Assembly: GCF_000835495.1 (NCBI RefSeq)
Contig: NW_015622542.1
Coordinates: forward strand, 3,246,485 to 3,310,484
Length of the DNA stretch: 64,000 bases
Reading direction: 5' to 3'
DNA from: Cladophialophora immunda
Taxonomy: Eukaryota; Ascomycota; Eurotiomycetes; Chaetothyriales; Herpotrichiellaceae
In this document: piece after piece, positions 10,625 through 21,470 of the stretch
Position numbering within the stretch: position 1 is the first letter of the stretch
Layout of the letters: each line of letters begins with the position of its first letter
Notes under the pieces: model-generated
Told to the model about the DNA's origin: nothing
Database searches by the model: none
What the model saw: the letters and a program-made list of their open reading frames with translations, nothing else
Program-made: the position numbers and the translations under genes

Positions 10625-12105
10625 ATGGTGTTCTCTCTTAAAGAAAGAGAGGTCGCTTCGTCGAGTTCAAACAAGCCTCCGGTCGATGTCACAGCCATAG
10701 TCAAGGGGGTGATTGACGAGATTCGCACACGAGGTGACCAAGCTGTGCGCAAATATTCCGAGAAGTTCGATAAATGGTCTCCAGAGAGCTTCAAGCTCTC
10801 CCAGTCGGACATTGACGCTGCGATAGCTGCATGTTCAGAGCAGACAATCCAAGACATCAAGGAGGTTCAGTCAAATGTCCGGGCATTTGCAATAGCCCAG
10901 CGGAATTCCCTGAAGGACTTCGAAGTCGAGATTAGACCTGGAATCCATCTAGGACAGAAGAGCATTCCAATCAATAGGGTGGGAGCGTATGTTACCTCTA
11001 CGTCTTGTGCAAAGAACTATTATTTCTTGCAACTAACGAGATTTTGATTATACTAATATCTTTTGCTCCAATCTAGCTACATTCCTGGGGGGCGTTATCC
11101 TCTTTTGGCATCGGCCCATATGACAATCCTCACAGCCAAAGTGGCGGGCGTCAAACATGTGGTGAGCTGCACTCCTCCTATAGCCGGAAAGATGCCGAAT
11201 GCGACTGTTGCGGCAATGCATCTCGCTGGTGCGGACGAAATCTTTCTTCTGGGTGGCGTTCAGGCTGTGGCGGCTATGGCTGTCGGTACCGAAAGCATTC
11301 CAAAGGTGGACTTTCTCGCCGGGCCCGGAAACGCCTTTGTGGCGGAAGGGAAGCGGCAGCTCTTTGGCGAGGTCGGCATTGACCTTTTCGCCGGCCCTAC
11401 AGAGATCTTGATTATTGCAGACCAACATGCAGACCCCTTCACAATTGCGACGGACCTCATCTCCCAAGCCGAGCACGGCCCGGATACTCCATCAGTCCTC
11501 GTCACGACATCCGCAGAAGTTGGTCGCAAGTCGCTTGAGATCGTGAAACAGTTGTTGACGTCCTCGGATCTGTCGACAGCCGCCGTTGCCACTTCTTCGT
11601 GGCAGGCATTCGGAGAAGTCATCGTGGTGGATACCCTGGACGAGGCGTGGAAGCTAGGAGATCGCATCGCGAGCGAACATGTCCAGATCTTCACGCAGAA
11701 TCCACGAGAAGCCTTGGTAAAGATGAGCAACTACGGAGCCTTGTTCTTAGGGGAACGGACGTGTGTGTCTTATGGTGACAAGGTGAGCTCAGCGCTATCC
11801 GGAGATCAGAGATTCGTGAAGTCCATGCTAACGTTGTCGATCACAAGGTCATCGGCACCAACCACGTTCTCCCGACGCGAACAACAGCACGGTATACGGG
11901 AGGACTTTGGGTAGGGAAATATCTTCGAACTTGCACGTACCAAGAAGTCTCCTCGGAGCAGGCCAGCGGTGACTTGGGGAGACTGTGTGGGCGTGCCGCC
12001 CGTGCTGAAAACTTTGAAGGTCATGCTCGTTCTGGCGATCTTCGGGCGAGCAAATATCTGCAGGATGATTTCTCGTGGATTGTGTCAAGCCAAGGCAGGC
12101 TATAG
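10625..12105 (+). CDS. standalone histidinol-dehydrogenase-fold enzyme, possibly HpsN-like
   Basis: Zinc- and NAD-dependent dehydrogenase of the HisD fold, 441 residues. Exons are 10625-10986, 11077-11782 and 11848-12105. Without splicing, the third exon, which completes the active site, is lost. All zinc ligands are present with HisD spacing: Gln251 and His254 (SQAEHGPD), Asp355 (SYGDK) and His415 (NFEGHARSG). The catalytic pair Glu321-His322 is also kept. Fungi normally carry HisD only as the C-terminal part of trifunctional HIS4, so a separate copy beside an SDR, cupin and transporter is probably not for histidine. The GDKVIGTNH segment recalls 2,3-dihydroxypropanesulfonate dehydrogenase (HpsN) relatives. 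That specific call is from memory and unproven. Confidence 0.9.
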
Positions 12106-12668
12106 TGAATATCGGTCGAAGGTTCTGATAACATAGTGTGGTTGATGCCGGTCAAGTCTGGAGTCAACGACACGCAGAAGCCACTCACAAGAGCTACTCA
12201 CTCGTACACATAGTTATGCCAATTTCAGGCCAAGTTGACTTCCGGGCAAGGTGTACCGCTACTTCGCCTTTACGAAGCCGTCGCTAGCATAGAGCTCGAC
12301 ACCATTCTTCTTCGGTATCATGTTGAGAGAGACTTTGCCAGCGGAACCAAACACTTCTGTCGTGTTATCGTACGAGCAAATGACACCCACGCACTAGCTC
12401 GCCCGTGCTAGGGGTGAGCACAGGCATCACCCTCGTCCCAAAGGGGGATGAGCTCAATGTCGATCTACCTCGTCTTGGCATGTTTGTCCACTTGAGCTCG
12501 TTTGCCCACCGCTATTGACGACGTCTGTGTAATGTAGCCTTGTCCCGCAGTTAACACAATTCCTGCGACTTCCATATGCGAGCCTCCTCGTTGTCACCAC
12601 AGAGGCTATTTCGTAGGATTTCCTAGCTCACCTCGCAACTCTACAGTGTCTCGTCTGCCAGCGCAAAC
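12106..12668. other. intergenic with possible gene fragment
   Basis: On the minus strand, bases 12472 to 12259 read in two neighbouring frames like the end of a decayed coding region. The last 66 codons, ending at the stop 12261-12259, include SYDNTTEVFGSAGK and KKNGVELYASDGF. I cannot name a family. The remainder should hold the DPP III promoter. Confidence 0.3.
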
Positions 12669-14804
12669 ATGGATCCCTCGGTCCGCTCCCACTACCTCGC
12701 AGACAATCCTCCGACCGTCGTTCGTTTGGAGATCGCCCCTCACTTCGCCGCTCTTCCGCCACAACACAAGCGATATGCCCATCATTTGAGTCGGGCTTCT
12801 TTCCACGGCACTCGAGTAACCCTAGCGCAAGTGTCGCCAGAATCTCCGGTCATCTACGATCTCATACTTGCTCTACATCGAGCTTGCAACGGTGACTACA
12901 ATAACCTCTCCGCCGATACCTCCGTCTCGTCCTCCGATATTACACTATGGCTCGAGTACGCCGCACAATTCCTAGGGAATTTAGGCAATTATAAAGGCTT
13001 CGGGGACTCCAAGTTCATACCGAGAATTTCACCCGAGGACCTGAAGAAGCTCTGTGACATTAACGATGAGTGCAAAAGCCTCTATGAAAAGGCCGCGAAG
13101 ACCGGAGGAGGGATATACGAGACCAAGGATACTGCCCTCATGCACCTCGGATATCCAGAAGCGGGCCATATGACATCTTATTATCCAGACTCACCTACAA
13201 TAACGAAAGAGGAGATTTCGATTGTGGGAGACGTGCTCGAGGAGAAGAAGCTGCTGATTGAGAACACCAGACTCCGGAAGCTGGACTCTGGAGATTTCGA
13301 GTTGCTGATTGCGTCTGGGATCTCCAACCCACCTGCGGCAGAGCGAGATCTTGGCGACGTCTCATCAATTGACTTGACAGGGAAGCTCGCGGGCAAAAAA
13401 TTGCACCTGCGTTTCGGTGATTATCAAGAAGAGATGGCCAAGATCGCCCTTGAGATCAAGAAAGCGAGAAAGTATGCCGCCAATGAGACTGAAGAAAAGA
13501 TGCTCGATGAGTACGCGAGATCCTTTGGAACCGGCAGTATTCAGGGATTTGTAGAATCGCAGCGTTATTGGATCAAAGACAAAAAGCCCATGGTCGAGAC
13601 CGATATTGGGTTCGTCGAAACTTATCGAGACCCTCAAGGTGTCCGCGGTGAGTGGGAAGGTTTTGTTGCTATGGTGAACCAAGAACGGACTCGCGCTTTT
13701 GGCAAACTTGTCGACGCAGCACCAAGCATGATTCCAAAGCTACCTTGGAGCAAGCAGTTCGAGAAAGACAAGTTCTTAAGCCCAGACTTTACTTCCTTGG
13801 AGGTGCTGAGCTTTGCTGGTAGCGGCATACCGGCAGGCATCAACATCCCGAACTACGATTTCATCAGGCAGAACGAAGGTTTCAAGAATGTGAGTCTCGG
13901 AAACGTCCTTAGCGCCAAAGCCCCCAATGAGCCGATCCCGTTCATTCGCAAAGAGGACGACGAGCTTTTCCGTAAATACCGCGATCCTGCTTTCGAGGTG
14001 CAAGTCGGTATCCATGAACTTCTTGGTCACGGTTGCGGCAAGGTACTCCAAGAAACGGCCCCTGGTGAGTACAACTTCGACGTCAAGAACCCGCCGATCA
14101 GCCCGGTCACCAAGAAACCCATCACATCATACTACAAGCCAGGCCAGACCTGGTCTAGCGTCTTTGGATCGATCGCTTCATCGTATGAAGAGTGTCGCGC
14201 GGAATGCGTTGCGATGGCTCTTTCGTGCGACTTTGAGATTCTGCAAATCTTCGGGTTCGGCGATGGCAAGGAGGACATCAGCAATGAGGCTGGAGACGTT
14301 CTTTATGTGGCGTATCTCCAAATGGCACGTGCCGGCGTGGCGGCGTTGGAATACTGGGACCCGAAGTCTCGGAAATGGGGACAGGCGCACATGCAGGCTC
14401 GCTTTTCTATCCTGCGCACATTCATGGATGCCGGTGGAAATTTCTGCGTGCTCAAGTCTTCGAATGGTGACATCAAGAATCCGGACGACCTCGAAATCCA
14501 CCTTGATCGGAGCAAAATCCTGTCCCACGGACGGCCTGCGGTCGAGGCGTATCTGCAGAAGCTCCACATCTACAAGGCGACTGCCGACTTTGAAGCTGGA
14601 AAGAAGATGTACGACGACATCACGAATGTGGACGACTGGTGGGCCGAGAAAGCGAGACCAATTGTGCTGAAGAAGAAGACTCCCCGGAAGGTGTTTGTGC
14701 AGGCCAATACGGTGCTGGACGAGCAGAGCGGAGACGTGAAGCTGGTCGAGTACGAGCCTACGATAGAGGGGATGGTCCAGAGTTACGCTGAGCGTAATGT
14801 CTAG
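12669..14804 (+). CDS. dipeptidyl peptidase III
   Basis: Zinc exopeptidase (peptidase family M49) that removes dipeptides from the N-terminus of short peptides in the cytosol. Single exon, 711 residues, the usual length for the family. The hallmark metal motif HELLGH is at 449-454. The second motif EECRAE, which gives the third zinc ligand, is at 507-512. Both positions match the animal enzyme almost exactly. No signal peptide is seen. The start ATG gives an N-terminus of normal length. A housekeeping gene with no functional tie to its neighbours. Confidence 0.97.
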   Translation: MDPSVRSHYLADNPPTVVRLEIAPHFAALPPQHKRYAHHLSRASFHGTRVTLAQVSPESPVIYDLILALHRACNGDYNNLSADTSVSSSDITLWLEYAAQFLGNLGNYKGFGDSKFIPRISPEDLKKLCDINDECKSLYEKAAKTGGGIYETKDTALMHLGYPEAGHMTSYYPDSPTITKEEISIVGDVLEEKKLLIENTRLRKLDSGDFELLIASGISNPPAAERDLGDVSSIDLTGKLAGKKLHLRFGDYQEEMAKIALEIKKARKYAANETEEKMLDEYARSFGTGSIQGFVESQRYWIKDKKPMVETDIGFVETYRDPQGVRGEWEGFVAMVNQERTRAFGKLVDAAPSMIPKLPWSKQFEKDKFLSPDFTSLEVLSFAGSGIPAGINIPNYDFIRQNEGFKNVSLGNVLSAKAPNEPIPFIRKEDDELFRKYRDPAFEVQVGIHELLGHGCGKVLQETAPGEYNFDVKNPPISPVTKKPITSYYKPGQTWSSVFGSIASSYEECRAECVAMALSCDFEILQIFGFGDGKEDISNEAGDVLYVAYLQMARAGVAALEYWDPKSRKWGQAHMQARFSILRTFMDAGGNFCVLKSSNGDIKNPDDLEIHLDRSKILSHGRPAVEAYLQKLHIYKATADFEAGKKMYDDITNVDDWWAEKARPIVLKKKTPRKVFVQANTVLDEQSGDVKLVEYEPTIEGMVQSYAERNV

Positions 14805-15286
14805 AGAAATCAGCCATGGTCAGCATGTGACGGCTCTTCGCATAAGAAAATGACGGAACGCTTGACGAGGGTAAGAAGATTCATGATATTGGCGATCAAG
14901 ACCACAGAAAGAGTCGAAGTTAGCGTTACAAGTGATTACCTCTAGATCAGCCTCAAAAGAATGCCGGCGACAATCGCTGAAGTGAATGTTAGACCGTGTG
15001 ACGCTGGACTCAACCTGATCCCCGTGTCCTTGAGATGAAATGAAGAGTATACCATTGAAACGGCCGAGACGAGTACACTCAGTAAAGGAGAGAAGTTGTT
15101 TCAGACAAGGAAATGTCGGCCTGATGCGTCACGGGTGGTAATCATTCGCTGGGGAGGACAGCGAGTAAAAGGGGCTCAAATCTTGAGTGTCTGTATCATC
15201 GGTGCTAACTCTAGCTAATCACCTAATTGCACTTCCTTTCTCGAGTGTGCAGATGAACATCGCCATTTTAGGATTACATCTCTAGT

Positions 15287-15369
15287 AACGTGGGTGCATA
15301 GCGAGTCGGCCAGCATAGCATAGCGAGTCGGCCAGCATAGCATAGCGAGTCAGCCACTTTCCCCACGTT
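15287..15369. repeat. mini inverted-repeat element with three internal 22-bp repeats
   Basis: An 83-bp block is bounded by inverted ends AACGTGGG and CCCCACGTT. Inside are three tandem copies of a 22-bp unit containing CATAGCGAGTCGGCCAG, starting at 15297, 15319 and 15341. The third copy has one G-to-A change. The same core occurs in reverse orientation at 42243-42274. This resembles the subterminal repeats of a DNA transposon or a MITE. Confidence 0.6.
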
Positions 15370-16324
15370 TTACTACCTTTAACTTCTACGTACGACCACT
15401 CCACCATAAAATATAGAATCTACTTAGAAAGAAGCTAGAATACTCCTGACTCTTTAAGCTTTTAAAAAAGATCCTAAATAGAGTGTACAATCCGTTATTT
15501 AGTTTCGTCTTTCGACTACTTATCCTATCCGCTACGTGACTGGGTCTCAGCGTACGGAAATACTAAGAGTATTATTAAAATACTAATACATTCCAATTCA
15601 TACTAGGTATCGTATCAGGCTTATCGATACGGTATCGAAAACTACGCTGCTTGAGAGTGACTCCTGCTGAAGTTACAGTACATGACTCCGGCACCGTACT
15701 GTACTACTCGCCCGTGTACTCCGTTTGTATGTCTGGTCCCTGTGTTTGTGGCCCCCGCTGCTATTTGGTCAAGCACCTTTTTAACTCCATTCAACAAATT
15801 CGGCTAGATGCTTCGAGCCGTAGTTCAGCGCTTATGGCCCGGAATACGAAAGCCAAGGTGACCAAGGGGCCAGGAGCAGTCTTGGTAGAGATGCCTCTAT
15901 ACGACGGAGGAGTCGGCCAGAGTTTGGCGTACCGGGCGTATTTGTCGTTTATCTCCCTGAACAAGCTAGCCAGCTACTTTTACAAAGGCCCCTGCTGGAC
16001 GAGCACGACTAGGCGCCACCGAGCAGGCAAGGCTTAGGCCAACGTCCAGGGCACAAACTCTGCCAATTCTTAGTACCATGATAATCTAAGGTCAAGTGAT
16101 AGCTGCCAAGGCAGTCACCGTGCTGTCTTTTGTTTCGAGCGGCATTGCGCAAACGCTGGTGCAGCATATGTTATAGCCAGTCTTTCTTCTGCCATCATAC
16201 TTTCTAACCTGTATATTGTGTCTGTACCGCCACGTAGAATGGATGCCCTCCATCCTCCCTTGGCAACCAGGCGAAAGCTTATTCGCCATGGATAGATCAG
16301 ATATCATTGTAGAAGCCCCCCAGC

Positions 16325-16330
16325 TATAAA
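16325..16330 (+). promoter_or_regulatory. TATA box of the small gene
   Basis: TATAAA 114 bp before the ATG at 16444, followed by a pyrimidine-rich leader. Confidence 0.45.
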
Positions 16331-16443
16331 TCCTCGCTTTACTTCACCATAACACCTAGCTCTCTCTTGCAGCAGCCTCCTCCACCGACACACGCTGACT
16401 GCTCTCGAGCTGAACTTACCTATTTAAACGTACTATACCAATC

Positions 16444-16719
16444 ATGTCCCGTGCCATCAAGATCACAACGCGACAAGCCATTAAAATTGCCCAGAACAGC
16501 GAGAATGGTTGTATCGACCCTATAACTCTCTACATCTTGGAGCTCGCCTTGCGCCGGGTGTGTTTCAATATCCAGAGCCAGCCGGATAGGTACATCATGA
16601 CTCAGGTTGAATTCGCCGTCTTCAACTATTACAGAGCACTGCCGGAGCTACAAAACGAAACGGCACGCGAAGCTGTGTCGAAATATTGGGACAGTCGACA
16701 CCTTATCCTCGATATTTGA
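16444..16719 (+). CDS. small conserved-type hypothetical protein
   Basis: Complete 91-residue ORF with TATA box, CT-rich leader and an ATG preceded by A at -3. The product is alpha-helical by eye, without signal peptide or membrane segment. It has a middle part with DRYIMTQVEFAVFNYYRAL and an ending with VSKYWDSRHL. It reminds me of a family of roughly 90-residue fungal proteins of unknown function that share a ...EFAVFNYF...RYWD pattern. I give no function. It sits in a repeat-bearing gap between DPP III and an amino acid permease. Confidence 0.6.
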   Translation: MSRAIKITTRQAIKIAQNSENGCIDPITLYILELALRRVCFNIQSQPDRYIMTQVEFAVFNYYRALPELQNETAREAVSKYWDSRHLILDI

Positions 16720-17034
16720 ACCACTACAGCAGTAGACCGAGAAAACCGGAGCATCAGTGGGCGCCTAGTCTTCAGGCTATGAACTTTGACGTGGCGGCAC
16801 AAAAGGCGTCATATTACGATATTAGGAAGTTAGGTAACTAGTGAACATATCATCACTTGCCATCGTCGGACAGTCTCCGATTCCAGTTCGACCACGTGCC
16901 CGATGCTGGAGTATTGATTTTCCTGAACCTGGTTTCTTGGCAGTTTCAAGGCCGTCTTGTGACAAGCTGGTCGATGTATTGTTATATAGTTACAATAAAC
17001 AGCTACCAGTCAGTGTAAGAATGGAAAGAAAGAA
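16720..17034. other. intergenic, convergent 3' ends
   Basis: Short spacer between the small gene and the permease stop. Nothing further seen. Confidence 0.6.
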
Positions 17035-19027
17035 TTAATGATCCCGCTCAATCCTGATAACATCTTCTTCTGGTGCATGTTCACATCTTCCATCCTCTCC
17101 ATGCCCAAGTCGTGCGGCAACCTTTTGCTTGGAGAAAACTGCAAGGTAGTAGGCAGTGGCTAGGACGACGACGCCTCCACAGACAACGCACGTCCAGTTC
17201 ATGTACAACGGCGTCACGGGAAGGTAGAGAGGCGTGTTGAGCACTACCAGCATGAATGTACTCCACAAAGCGGCCACCCAAAAGACAACGTCCCCCCAGC
17301 GTCCCAGATCCAGCCAGCGCTCGGGGTCCAGTGAACGGCGGCCTTTGTAAAGAGCGAGGCAGAAGGAGAAAATCAGTCCGATAAGGAGACACACAGTAGC
17401 TGCGCCAAGGATGGCATTCATCTGGGTAGATAAGGTCAGCAGGGCAGCCTTTTGTCTCGTAATTATGAGGAGGAGGATTTCCTTTGCTGGGTTCAAGAGA
17501 ATAAAGTGAAGAGGTATAGAGAAGGATATAAGTGACTTACGGCGGTAGCGGAACCAATACTGATAGCTCCAATAGCCAGAATAAGCAGTGTATTCCAGCA
17601 CAGCGCATGGATCGGCAAATTGTCACGGGACGTGAGCCTTTGCATTGTGCCTGAAAATGGAAGAGCGCCTTCCCGCGAGAAGGACCAGTAAAGTCGAGAC
17701 CAGCTGATGAGCGAAGCTGCTGTGGCCACGACGAATGTATATATAATAATAGTCCCCGTGACGATGGTTAATGGTACCGAATGAAAGGCGTTGAGGAGAA
17801 GCTGAATCATCGGCTGACCGCCAACGGACTCGAGGAGACTTTGCGGGTCGACGTTGCAGAACTGGTAGACCAGTATCATCGGTAAGGCAGTGAGAAAATT
17901 CATTAAAAGAGTACCGATAATCACCTGGGGAATCTGTTTCTTCGGATTTGCCACTTCGTCCGTTAGGTGGGTGGCATTATCCATGGCGCCCATGCAGGAC
18001 ATGGCTGGCAAAAGGGCGAGGAAAAATACCCAGCCATCGGACTTCCAGCCGGACTCGTTGACGAACTTGACGAAGACGATGTAGGCGCTCTGCTTGGGAT
18101 GCGCTTTGACCAGGAGCGAGACTAATAGCCAGATTGCCGTGCCGTTCAGCGTAAAGACGACTGCGATCAGGAGGTAATTCACAGTCTTGAAAACCCGAGG
18201 CAGGTTGATCATAAAGCATAATATGGTATCAGCGGCATAGACGAGATAAGTTTGCCACGATCTGGGAGTGAAGTCCGGGTTGGCCGCCGCCACCAGCGCC
18301 ATAATCAGCTGCGCCGCGTACAGCGCAGTTGCTGAACAGACGAAGAACCACCCGGCGTTCGTAGACCAACCGATGATGTATCCCATAATTCGAGAGAATC
18401 GAGGAGGAGCGAGCACAGTGACCCAATGTGCGGGTCCTAGAGAAACCGAAGAAACAACAATGATCAGCCAATGCACTAGTTTTGATCGATATGAAGCTGG
18501 TTGCACCCTTCTGGGTCGACACCTTACTGCATTCCCGACCACTGTTACCTCTTTGCCTGGGCCGTTCCTGCTATCGAATCTCGACCCATTTCCAGAGCAT
18601 CACAAGAGGTGTGACGGACAAAGAAGTGAAAGAGGAATGTCTTACCGGAAGAATGAGGGATTGCAGATGCCAACTCCGCCGCAGCTAGAGCAACCGCAAA
18701 TTGGAAGAATCCTGTCAATATATAACCCCAGAAATATGCTGGGGATCCGCCCAGCCCTACCACGAGGGATAGGTACGTCCCGATGGCGACGGGGGCTCCT
18801 GTGATTGAGTACTGTACCCCGATGGCGGCCAACAGGTTGAATTTAACCTTAGGCTTGACGACAGGGCTGATTTGGCCGGGCTCTATATTGGTAATATCGG
18901 ATGGTGCGTTGGCCTCCCCTGAAACACTTTGTTTCTCCATTTCTGAATATTCAGGCGACAAGTGCTTGGTTGCAGCTGTCTCTGCAAGCCGTGGAGTAGT
19001 CGACGGCGGAGAGCTGTCGTTGAGCAT
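17035..19027 (-). CDS. APC-family amino acid/GABA-type permease
   Basis: Membrane transporter of the amino acid-choline transporter group, 554 residues. Exons are 19027-18646, 18436-17541 and 17421-17035. The first intron is unusually long for this window (209 bp). The joined protein has a cytosolic N-tail of about 55 residues, then 12 hydrophobic helices. Landmarks are VQYSITGAPVAIG at helix 1, AELASAIPHSSGPAHWV, the loop after helix 2 typical of GABA/choline permeases, and GAMDNATHLTDEVANPKKQIP in the middle. The substrate could be an amino acid, GABA, choline or another amine. It is divergent from the isochorismatase-like hydrolase, and the shared promoter has two CGGNNCCG sites, so it probably imports the compound used by region B. 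Confidence 0.93.
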
Positions 19028-19191
19028 CAGGACTGTATAAGCTTGAACACAAAAATTACAACGCCGAGATGGAGTGAGCGCTTTGTATGTAGTTGCTTGT
19101 CAAGTGTGAGAAGGCCCTAGCTCACAGAGTGGTCATCTGTCTCTATTAATTTGTTGGATACATTGACTTGTCCGCCCCGTGTGACAACCGG

Positions 19192-19197
19192 TATATA
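19192..19197 (-). promoter_or_regulatory. TATA-like element of permease gene
   Basis: TATATA on the minus strand, about 165 bp before the permease ATG. Confidence 0.35.
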
Positions 19198-19347
19198 TGC
19201 ATCCTCTCGGCGGTTGGTCTTCCCCGCCGACCTCTCTTGGACTTCAGGTCGTCTTAGTGTTCTTGCGTGCAGGTGCTATCGTAAAAGCTTGATTACGCGG
19301 CGCATCACTAGGCGATCGGCTTTCAGCAGCCTAACTCTGCGCTATGC

Positions 19348-19355
19348 CGGAGCCG
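19348..19355. promoter_or_regulatory. CGGNNCCG palindrome, region B motif
   Basis: CGGAGCCG inside the inverted repeat GCCGGAGCCGGC. Inverted CGG triplets are the classic Zn2Cys6 recognition pattern. Confidence 0.5.
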
Positions 19356-19401
19356 GCATCCCCCTGCGTTTCTAGACCCTGCCCCAGAATAACCATTGCC
19401 C

Positions 19402-19409
19402 CGGAACCG
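19402..19409. promoter_or_regulatory. CGGNNCCG palindrome, region B motif
   Basis: CGGAACCG, 54 bp from the previous site in the same divergent promoter. Confidence 0.5.
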
Positions 19410-19878
19410 GAGTGGATTGTACGTCACAACCCGGAGAGTCGGAACGAGTGGAGAAAGCGGGGGAGAAAGGGTCACTATTAGGGGGAGGGCGGTCGCGCTT
19501 CTGGTTGGGTCATAAAGCGTTCCAGCCGCTTCCATGTCAATTGGTAGAACAGTAACAGTGTACTAACCAAGTGCAGCATACTCAATTGTGTGGCAACAAC
19601 TGTGCTGGATTTTTCTATCTGAGTTTGTTGTTGTGGCGAAAACTGCTCAACCTAAACGTGCCGCAGTGTCACTCGCTAGACATTCCTAATGAAGGCCTAG
19701 GGCACATGCTTGGCTAGCCTGCTTAGGTTGGTCCAACATATTGCAGGCTGTTGCCAGTGATTTCCCGGTCAAGCCAACACACTTCCTAGCCCGGAGACGT
19801 TTTAAAAGAGCTCTAGCCAGCTTTAATCCTGAATTTTGCTCGTCCTCTTTAAGGCTATACCAAAGATTTATTTCAATC

Positions 19879-20672
19879 ATGAGCAACAATACCGCAGTTC
19901 TCCTGGTCGACCCCTACAATGATTTTCTCCATCCCAACGGAAAGCTCTACGGCGTCCTTGAAGAAAGTCTCGCTCACACCGAAACCATTCGTCACTTACA
20001 TCAACTCGTATTTGAGGCCCGTGAGAATAAGATACCAATGTTTTATTGCCTTCATCAGCGGACAAACGCCCACTCGTACAATGACTGGCAGATGATGAAT
20101 AGGTCTCTAAGGACACTAGAGAAGAACAAGGTCTTCGAGGAAGGATCTTTTGGAGTGCAATTCTTCGAAGGGCTGGAGCCGGACGTGGGAAATGGAGACG
20201 TGGTAGTTTCGAAGCATTGGAATAGTAGGTAAGCCAATTGAGGCGGTTCGACCGTGACAGAGCAGAAAGCACAACGGGTTGACTGCCAATCGTGATAGAT
20301 CTCCATTATCAGCTCCAGCAACGAGGAATCCGTAACCTGGTGATCGGTGGCCTCGTCGCAAATACGTGCATCGAGGCCACGGCACGCTACGCGTATGAAT
20401 TGTGAGTATATCTACTTCGATGTGTATTTGTAAGGATTATGAACGGCAACTGACGAAGCATGCAGGGGGTACAACCTGACAATGCTGTAAGAATGAGTAG
20501 CCATCAGACTTATCTGTCCTGCTGACGGGTATGTCACAGAACAAATGCGACTGCAGGTTTCAGTACGCGGCAGAAAGATGCAGCGACAGAATTGATCTGG
20601 CCTTTGTTCGCTGATAAGGTCATCACAGTCCAAGAGTGGGCCAAAAGCATCTCGTTTCAGCCAAATATGTGA
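19879..20672 (+). CDS. isochorismatase-family cysteine hydrolase
   Basis: Hydrolase of the isochorismatase-like superfamily, 200 residues. Exons are 19879-20224, 20299-20401, 20466-20486 (21 bp) and 20540-20672. Start ATG in SNNTAVLLVDPYNDFLHP, with the first catalytic Asp in VDPYNDF. The nucleophile Cys is in VANTCIEATARYA, and the family ending ATAGFSTRQKDAA is present. The first junction is odd. The stronger donor GTAAGC at 20229 gives a frameshift, so I use GTAGGT at 20225. The result then runs KHWN-N-LHYQL and lacks about seven residues that relatives have (a loop like SSGFANTD). Likely an amidase- or carbamoylase-type activity. The gene may be intact with a short loop or slightly damaged. 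Confidence 0.8.
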
Positions 20673-21470
20673 AGTCTTTGTTTGGCGACTATGCAATGGA
20701 TATTTCCGAGAAACGGAGCGCCCTAGATAGGCCAATGGCAAAGAAATGGAAAGACACAGCAATGGACGTTGAAAGAGAATAACTAGCTACTTGCCCTGAT
20801 CACCACGGCTCCGGTTCTGTTCCTCCCAGGGCAGAGCATGTTAGTAAGAGATTAAGCCGTGTCAGTAATGGATAAAGCGCTAGAGAATTGGGCGATTTTA
20901 GTCTAACAAATTACCCTTGCCGTCCATTCATTATGCCGGAGCCACGGCTCCTCGCCTCCCATTTCACCATTCTTGTGTAGTTACAGTAAGCTAGAACCTA
21001 CATAGAACGGTGTTTAATATCATAGTCCAACCGCCTGCAGAGGTGCAGTGGTGCTACGTCAGCATCTCTTGATTGTCGAAGAGATATGAGGACCCACACT
21101 CTTATCAGAAGCCCTGGTTTACTCAAGGAAAGCTGGCACAATTTCTGCCTCCTGTAGGCTCCGAGTAAATTAACTTTCTTCCTGGCTTGACAGGGGCCAC
21201 GCTTATCAATTGAAGTGACCATTAGGGGTCACAGTTTTACGACGACAGCCAGCCTTTCGCACTTCGGGAATTAGACGCGGGAATTTTGCGGAATTGGTGG
21301 AAAGTGCTACAAACCAGTTCTTTGAACGATCTTGCGAATCTGCTGGACAGAGCGTGACGGCTTAGTCTTCGCACTCGAAGAAGGCAGGGCAAAAGAGAAA
21401 AGCAGGTGAACTGCCGAGATAGCTAATTGGAATTTCGGCTATATGATGACCATGGTAATCGGGGGGATTG
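20673..21470. other. intergenic, convergent 3' ends
   Basis: No gene recognised. Contains one CGGNNCCG site at 20806-20813 and a related imperfect inverted repeat around 20935-20951 (GCCGGAGCC-ACGGCTCC). Confidence 0.5.
20806..20813. promoter_or_regulatory. CGGNNCCG palindrome, region B motif
   Basis: CGGCTCCG. It lies between two 3' ends, so its role is less clear than that of the upstream sites. Confidence 0.3.

Larger units (their letters stand above)
14805..16443. other. AT-richer intergenic region with a small repeat element
   Basis: Contains the repeat at 15287-15369 and an A/T-rich tract around 15380-15650. A 128-codon open frame at 15651-16037 has no recognisable domain and an odd composition, so I do not call it a gene. 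The last 120 bp form the promoter of the small gene at 16444. Confidence 0.5.
19028..19878. other. divergent promoter, permease and isochorismatase-like genes
   Basis: An 850-bp shared upstream region. It contains a minus-strand TATA-like element at 19192-19197 and two CGGNNCCG palindromes, the first inside a longer inverted repeat GCCGGAGCCGGC. Confidence 0.6.

Noticed and set aside
13927..14670. Long second-frame ORF (247 codons, Arg/Ser-rich)
   Set aside because: It is a frame shadow of the dipeptidyl peptidase III gene, which has clear catalytic motifs.
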